From NCBI RefSeq assembly GCF_030445035.2, contig NC_080676.1, positions 15,352,940-15,416,939 of the forward strand: a stretch of DNA of 64,000 nt. The letters run 5' to 3'. Shown here piece after piece: positions 59,001-64,000 of the stretch. The first letter of the stretch is position 1; every line of letters begins with the position of its first letter. The notes under the pieces were generated by a model. That model made no database searches. It saw only the letters and a program-made list of their open reading frames with translations, and had not been told where the DNA came from. This stretch comes from Dasypus novemcinctus (Eukaryota; Chordata; Mammalia; Cingulata; Dasypodidae). Position numbers and translations under genes: made by a program.

Positions 59001-59138
59001 AAAGGAAACACCTGCTTTTGGAAAAACGGCACTGATAGACCTGCTCAACACAGGGTTGCAACAAACCTTCAATTTGTAAAACGATGCATTATCTATGAAG
59101 TACAATGAAGCGAAACACAATAAAGCAAGCTACGCCTG
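56058..59138 (-). mobile_element. Tigger1 DNA transposon, split by an L1
   Basis: Ends read caggtataccttggagat at 56058 and, inverted, gctacgcctg at 59138, followed by TA. Minus-strand translation at 57361-57651 gives [28 protein letters not shown] and [17 protein letters not shown], the C-terminal part of the pogo-like Tigger1 transposase. More pieces run to about 58800. The N-terminal DNA-binding part is mostly deleted. Frames are broken. Confidence 0.92.
56218..57235 (+). mobile_element. L1 3' end inserted in Tigger1
   Basis: The Tigger1 text stops at ttaattaaaaagata and resumes near tttaaaaatactttattgat, an approximate target duplication. Between them lies an L1 3' part (gaatggagtattattcagct, tgagtgaaataagccagaca) with a long 3' UTR I do not know from other mammals. 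Confidence 0.8.
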
Positions 59139-59178
59139 TATTCTGAAGACGCATTAGGTCATATCAAAATGTCTAGAG

Positions 59179-59367
59179 CATTGCTTCTCAAAACTGAATT
59201 GGCATGAGAATCACCTGGGGGGCTTGTTAAAACACAGATTGCTGATCCTCTCCCCCAGAGTGTATGATTCGATATGTCTGAGGTAAAGTCTAAAAACATC
59301 CATTTCTAACAAAGTTCCAGGAAATGCACATGACGCTGGCTCAGGGATTACACTTTGAGAACCACTG
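59179..59367. repeat. MER5A (hAT-Charlie, nonautonomous)
   Basis: Inverted ends cattgcttctcaaa and tttgagaaccactg with the typical interior gagaatcacctggggggctt. Confidence 0.88.
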
Positions 59368-61079
59368 GTGAAGGGGACTTCCTTTCCTATATTTATGAGG
59401 TTTGGAGACATTTCCCAGATGATTCCAATATACCCTCCTTCAAATACAGCTTTATAATATCCCTCCCCCACTCAAATAAAAATCCATCTGCTAAAGGAAC
59501 CAAGTCTTAGTAAACTCAACATAACACTTAATCTAAATTTTCCCTCAAAACTCATTTGCAAGCCAAGTAAATTTCCTGTATATCAAATTCCAAGAGCAAT
59601 CTAAATACGCTGTAAGAAATATTTGTTTTAAGGGATATATTACTGAAAACTGCATTCCCAAGGAAAGAATATAGGAAACAGCAGTAATTAGAAACTATCT
59701 AAACTGTAGCAAAATGGCTAAGTAAAGACATGATTGTGAAACCTTCTTTTAAAAAGTATGCTCACAAATAGACTTGTAAAAATCATTAAATATTTTAAGT
59801 GGATATTTAGTTTAAAAAAGTAAAAATTTAGGAATTTCTATAATTAAGGAACAATTGCTTTTGTAATCTGTATAAAGATGGAAAATAAAATACATAAGGA
59901 AACAGAACTGATGATGCAATCTCCTGTAGTGAATCAGAAAGCCCTGATTTCACCCAAGGTAAAAGGTTTGCACACACCCTTCCACGTTCAATTCTCCTTA
60001 TAGACTGTAAACCAAAGTCTTAAGTCGACTCTAAGGTGCACTGTGTTGATAAATGGATTTCTTAGTCACCAGGGAACTGGATACTTGAGTAGGTTCAATA
60101 TGAATTGAGCAAAGTTCAATGATTGTGGAGAATTCAGTCATTCTTGTTCCACAGCCTGGCATCTAAATAGGTTTCAGTTACATGCACTGGAATTAGAAAA
60201 ACCATTCTACTGAAGAAGAAAAAACAATTAAAGAAGCTTTGCACCAGTATGTATGACAAATCACAGTGTGTTACTATGGGATAAAATATGTAGTAGAGAT
60301 GTCTCAGAGACACAGAATCATTATTAGACCCGTACATGTAATACATATTCACTTAGTTATATATGCATGAACTCAATCCTACTTTTAAAAAGAGAAAAAG
60401 AGTGATTTTCATTATGAACAAATAAAATTTTGGCAAAATCTAAACAATCTATTATTCTTGTTGTAATTGATGTAAATATAGTTGTTATTTTATTGATGCC
60501 ATGACTTACTTCCACAGGGTTGTAATGTAGCCGATTTCCTTTTCAGCAAATGTTAAGGACCTTAGAGGTTGGCTATTTGGCTTTATTTTACAACAAAAGC
60601 ATGAGAATGAATGGGAACAAAGTGATAATCACAGTACATAAATATATTTTGTTAAATATATTAAGGTATTTTAAGTGGCTTGAAGAGAATATCAAGACTT
60701 TGGATTTTAGCTTTTAGGGGGAAAATGTCTTTGTTACTTGGAGTATAACAAATATCAGAAGAACAATTGTTCTCATGATGTTTATATAATATATTTAAGG
60801 AAATATTGGAAGATTACCAGATAAGGCCTTATTGTGTCTTTATCTGACTAGTCTTCTGGTATTAACAACTGTAATAAAACAGGAGGTCATGTGATCTATA
60901 ATTCATTCTTTCTGATAAGAAAACTTAGAACAACAAACATTTTAGGAATAGGTATTAACCAACAAATACAGCACAAACAAAAAATTCCATCAGTAACAAA
61001 GTACTTGTATCATGAAAACTGAGGATCCCTCTCACCCCAATCCCCACTTCCCATTTCCAAAGGTAACTACTGACAACAG
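59368..61079. other. No gene recognised
   Basis: AT-rich sequence; no coding feature or confident repeat. Confidence 0.4.
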
Positions 61080-62830
61080 ATTTTTTGTGTGCGTCTTCCA
61101 AGAGACCTTCTATAAAGCATACTCAAACTAATATGGGTATCTTATAATACAATTGGCACTCTTCTATAAATGTTCCTGTAGCTGTTGTTTTCACTTCTTA
61201 AAATGTCATGTTGAATATATTTCAGTTCATATAAACCTTGTGCTTTTTAATAGCTGAACCGTAATATATTTAACAGCCACCTGGTAGAAATTTAAATTCT
61301 TTCAAAATTTCTATTACGAACAATGCTGAAATCAATTTATATATACTTTTGTGTGTACGTGGAGTATATTCCTGGAAGCAAAATTGCTAGATCAAAGTTT
61401 TGAATATGTTCATTTTGATCGATATTGTCAAATTGCACTCCATAAGAAATGAATGATTTGTACTCCCCACCATAACTAGTGGCCTTCCTAAACAGTGTTT
61501 TATCAAAATATTTATCATTGGCAATCTCATAGATAAAAAATTTGTGATCTTATTTTGCATATTTCTTATAACAGGTTTGAGGAATTGCGATACATTTGAA
61601 AGTCATTTGTATATCCTTTTCTGTGAACTACCTCTATCCTTTGCCCAAGTTTTTGTTTGATAGTGTTTTTTATTTTTTTATGTGAAGGTTATTAGAACTT
61701 TTATTAAGTTAGTTTAAAAAATGTCAGTTGTTTTTATTGCAATTTTATCATTGAATGTTTTATGTTTCATAGTCCAATTTTAGGATAACGTTTTCCTTTT
61801 TAAAGGCCAGTGTATTTCCTTAATAGTAAAGGATGAGAAATATAAAATTAAATTTTTGTTCAATGCTGGTGAAATATAAGGAGAATGAACATTCTTGTAT
61901 TTTCCTTTATAAAACAGTTAACAGGTTGTGAAATACCTCAGGCAACTCCTTTCACTTCTGTGCCTACAATAAACATCATGCAATTAGTATTAGGGAAAGA
62001 GATAAAAGGAAAGGATTTTTAAAGGAAGTGGCTTAAAGGGGACTTTCAAAAAGTAAGAAAATGAAGACAACAAGTTGGCAGTAAAATGAAAGCCTTGTGG
62101 AAGAAAGTTCTATAGTGAATGGCAACTAATATAGCCAGGAAAGAATTTTTTGTATAAATTATTGACCACAAACATGCTAGGGATCTTTATTACTTCTATT
62201 ATAATAACATCATCATTTCCTTATAAATGTCCATATCTTATAAAAATATGGAAGAGCACCTGAATATACATAATGATATGCTCAGTCTTCATTCCTATAG
62301 CCTTTTTATGTACATCCTTGTATATATAATTATTATATTAAAGGTATCCATATATATATATTTCAACTTGTTTTTTTTGTTTTTCCTTATAAAAATGCAC
62401 TTTGAACATTTTTCCATATTAGGACATTTAAAGGTAACAAAAGAATTTAATTATATATTATTCCACCTTATGGATTTACCGTAAATTATGTAACCAAATT
62501 CCAATCAATGGTTATAGAATTGTTTCCAATTTTTATATATTACAAACAACCTTACTGTGTACACCTTTGAACACAGAATTTTATTTTTACACTAGGAAGC
62601 AGGCTTTGCAGGATAAATTCTAATAACATTTCCTTCCTCATGCTGTCAACAACATTGTGTGTTATCAAATTCTTGAGATCAGTAAAATTGGCAAAACATG
62701 ACCTTATTTTAGTTTGTTTTTCTCTGATAGTTAGTGGGCCTGGAATTTCACTGTGCTTATCATTTGCATTTCTCTTGTCGTAAATTGATTCTCTTTATCC
62801 TTAAACTGGGTTGCTGATTTTAAAAGTCAT
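61080..62830 (-). mobile_element. L1M/HAL1-type fragments
   Basis: Around 61385-61680 (attgctagatcaaag, ttgtcaaattgcactccata, tcctttgcccaag) and again around 62500-62800 the + strand reads as reversed old L1 3'-region text. Boundaries are uncertain. Confidence 0.55.
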
Positions 62831-62833
62831 TTC

Positions 62834-63160
62834 TGGGAAGCAGATTTGGCTCATGCCATTGTGCTCCTGTCTACCACACAGGAGGTCCCTGATTCAATTC
62901 CCGGTACATACTGGAGAAGACAAGCAAGACAGTGGACAGGCCTGACAAGCTGACACAACAAGGCCATGTAACAAAGAAATACAGAGAGGAAAGACAATTA
63001 GAGACACCACAAAGCAGGGAACTGAGGTGGCTCAGGCAATTGAGTGCCTCTCTCCCACATGGGAGGCCTCAAGTTTGGTTGCTGGTGCCTCCTGAGCAGA
63101 CAGGGAGCAGAAAGCGAGATGCAAACAACAAGATTGGGAGGCGGGCAGAGATAAATAATG
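62834..63160 (+). repeat. Two adjacent DAS SINEs
   Basis: Heads at about 62834 (gggaagcagatttggctcat) and 63017 (agggaactgaggtggctcag), each with the DAS B-box-like region and A-rich body. Confidence 0.88.
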
Positions 63161-63399
63161 TAGTCTCAATGAGTTCTAGATTTTTATATCATGCTGAAAA
63201 ATGCACAAATATTCATTTAGATTTGTTTCTCTTAAGTTTCACAAATTTATATTTAAAGTAGTAAACTATCTAGACCACATTCGTGTGTTCAGAGTAAGAA
63301 GTTGTAGCTTTATTAATTTTTCAAATAAATAATAAATAAGCTATTAAATGTACCTTTTCTCACCACCCCCTGATTTAAAATGTTTACTTTACCACTTGA

Positions 63400-63690
63400 C
63401 AGCTTTCCTTTTATTCTTGGGCCTCATTCTCTTCAGTTACATTGATTTGTCTGGTCTTAGGTCTATTGCATTGTCTTTTAATTACTATAGCTTTGTAGTA
63501 CTTATTATCTAGCAAAGCTCTCTTACTCTACTACATTTTTAAATTGAAACCATCCCAGCTCTTCTCAAGTGTTTGTTCTTCCATATGAGCCAATTAGTTC
63601 AGAGACAAAAAGAAACAAAGTTTGTTAGGATTGTATTTAATTTACAGATTCTTATATTAGAAAAGACGCCGATTTTTACTCTATTTTCAA
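63400..63690 (-). mobile_element. L1 ORF2 fragment
   Basis: The + strand tttaattactatagctttgt, gtagtacttattatctagca and the following text are the reverse of a well-known L1 ORF2 segment. Confidence 0.65.
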
Positions 63691-64000
63691 CAATATGTTT
63701 TCACACATACATTTAATATATTTTCATATATGTCCCTATGAGCATTTTCCCTTCTGGCAGAGAGTTTCATAACTTTTCTAAATATAAACTTTTAAAAATA
63801 GGTCTTTAAATTTTGTGCTACTTTTAGCCAAACTGAATAGTACATTTTGTCTAAAAGTAACACAAAATTTGTATAGTTTATGTATAGAATATATATTGAT
63901 ATCCATAAGTTAAGACTGAATGCATTTGGTCACTTCATTCTTTCATTATTCCTAACAATTTTTGTTTCCTGTGGATATTCAAGGTAGGCAATCATATATG

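Noticed and set aside
1-64000. CRISPR arrays, bacterial operons, phage or plasmid features
   Set aside because: None seen. The window is vertebrate DNA with SINEs, LINEs and a spliced gene.

Overview
This window is mammalian nuclear DNA, almost certainly from an armadillo (Xenarthra, probably Dasypus). The main evidence is about ten loci carrying tRNA-headed SINEs of the armadillo DAS type on both strands, together with older pan-mammalian repeats (MIR, L2, L1M, Tigger1, MER5A) and one recognisable host gene with GT/AG introns. The species call is an inference from repeat content. No bacterial, CRISPR or operon-like content is present.

Region 1 (1-7388) is an endogenous retrovirus whose 5' LTR is cut by the window edge. 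It combines betaretrovirus-like gag and pol remnants, a lysine-tRNA-type primer binding site, and an envelope of the gammaretrovirus/type-D class (CWLC motif, immunosuppressive-type TM segment). Between env and the 3' LTR lies a well-preserved element matching the constitutive transport element (CTE) layout of simian type-D viruses. The genes are badly broken and about 2.3 kb of AT-rich sequence stands where gag-pro-RT should be, yet the cis signals (LTRs, PBS, splice donor, CTE, PPT) look good. This suggests a passenger provirus moved by other viruses' proteins.

Region 2 (7.4-27.1 kb) is intergenic. It holds DAS, MIR and L2 repeats, a 5'-truncated PPP2R2A-like processed pseudogene (minor-strand fragments aside, it reads on +), a solo MaLR-like LTR with a perfect 5-bp target duplication, a small betaretroviral integrase remnant, and an ERV1-type solo LTR nested in an L1.

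Region 3 (27.1-49.3 kb) is PLSCR4 (phospholipid scramblase 4) on the minus strand. Eight coding exons could be placed base by base. They sum to 993 nt, or 330 codons plus stop, with all splice phases consistent. Its introns hold two more MaLR-like solo LTRs, an almost complete Hsmar1-like mariner, a consensus CTCF-type motif, and a TFDP1 processed pseudogene.

Region 4 (49.3-64 kb) lies upstream of the first PLSCR4 coding exon. It is repeat-dominated: long L1M fragments, DAS SINEs, and a Tigger1 element split by a younger L1. No further host exon was recognised; the noncoding first exon and promoter of PLSCR4 were not found and may lie beyond the window.
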